Origin: Erysipelotrichia bacterium
GTDB lineage: Bacteria; Bacillota_I; Bacilli_A; Erysipelotrichales; Erysipelotrichaceae
DNA: 6,661 nt
Assembly: GCA_009929095.1 (NCBI GenBank)
Contig: SABF01000082.1
Coordinates: forward strand, 1 to 6,661
Direction: 5' to 3'
Part shown: piece after piece, positions 6,568 to 6,661 of the stretch
Layout: the number at the start of each line of letters is the position of its first letter
Position numbering within the stretch: the first letter of the stretch is position 1
Translations under genes and position numbers: made by a program
Notes under the pieces: generated by a model
The model's database searches: none
Seen by the model: the letters and a program-made list of their open reading frames with translations, nothing else
Told to the model about the DNA's origin: nothing

Positions 6568-6661
6568 TTATAGATTTTCACTGTATCATATCAGTTTTAT
6601 TTCACTTAGAATCAAAGATTTCCCAGGTAATTAGCCTAATATTAGAAACTATAGAATAAGA
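6568..6661. other. AT-rich segment beyond the ATPase breakpoint
   Basis: About 25% G+C by hand count. On the - strand all three frames are closed by stops, and none reads like the missing ATPase N-domain. No insertion-sequence end, target duplication or terminal repeat is recognisable. It marks the joint where the ATPase gene has lost its 5' half. What lies beyond the window end is unknown. Confidence 0.6.
6585..6615 (-). promoter_or_regulatory. possible promoter reading into the truncated ATPase
   Basis: On the - strand, TTGATT (6615-6610) precedes TGA-TATGAT (6593-6585), an extended -10 box matching TATAAT at 5 of 6 positions, with a 19-nt spacer. A GAGAGAG stretch lies about 8 nt before TTG 6528, the first plausible in-frame start. 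The remnant might therefore still be transcribed and even translated. In AT-rich DNA such matches arise easily by chance. Confidence 0.3.

Noticed and set aside
1..6661. CRISPR array, tRNA, rRNA or riboswitch
   Set aside because: No spaced direct-repeat series, cloverleaf with CCA-side pairing or known aptamer core was seen on either strand.

Overview
The window (about 45% G+C by eye) looks like the chromosome of a low-GC Gram-positive bacterium (Bacillota), possibly a gut Clostridia or Erysipelotrichia lineage. That placement is inferred from gene families and arrangement, not from a marker gene. It holds two converging gene blocks with a decayed retroelement between them.

Left block, + strand (1-4403): a four-gene envelope-stress type module. 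An OmpR-family response regulator (112-798) is followed 8 nt later by a short-loop, two-helix membrane histidine kinase (GTG start at 807, ends 1844). A 76-nt gap carries a TACA-N4-TGTA palindrome over the kinase stop codon and a hairpin whose 3' arm overlaps the next ribosome binding site. Then come a MacB/LolD-type ABC ATPase (1921-2604) and an 8-helix FtsX-type permease (2601-4403), joined by an ATGA overlap. The layout resembles the Bce/Vnc-like regulator-kinase-transporter modules that sense and counter cell-envelope-active peptides. The substrate cannot be read from the sequence.

Middle (4404-5133): about 730 nt with no intact gene. Positions 4504-5040 on the - strand are a shortened group II intron, most like class C (IIC). 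It has a GTGCG 5' end, part of domain I with a GCAA-capped hairpin, the frameshifted C-terminal tail of its reverse transcriptase/maturase, a recognisable 32-nt domain V, and a domain VI hairpin. Most of the ribozyme and maturase is deleted, and domain V carries C-A mismatches, so it is probably dead. It lies just downstream of a rho-independent terminator (5061-5103, - strand), which is where class C introns typically insert.

Right block, - strand (5134-6567): the C-terminal half of a P2A (calcium-type) P-type ATPase. The phosphorylation motif, actuator domain and first four membrane helices are absent. The reading frame is closed by a stop at 6568-6570, beyond which lies AT-rich sequence with no homologous frame. 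The gene is therefore a 5'-truncated remnant. Base composition also falls inside it from about 6360 to the window end, suggesting a recombination joint. A promoter-like element at 6585-6615 points into it.

The most noteworthy content is the intron remnant, which naive annotation would leave as blank intergenic DNA, together with the nearby truncated mosaic ATPase and the regulatory gap before the transporter genes.
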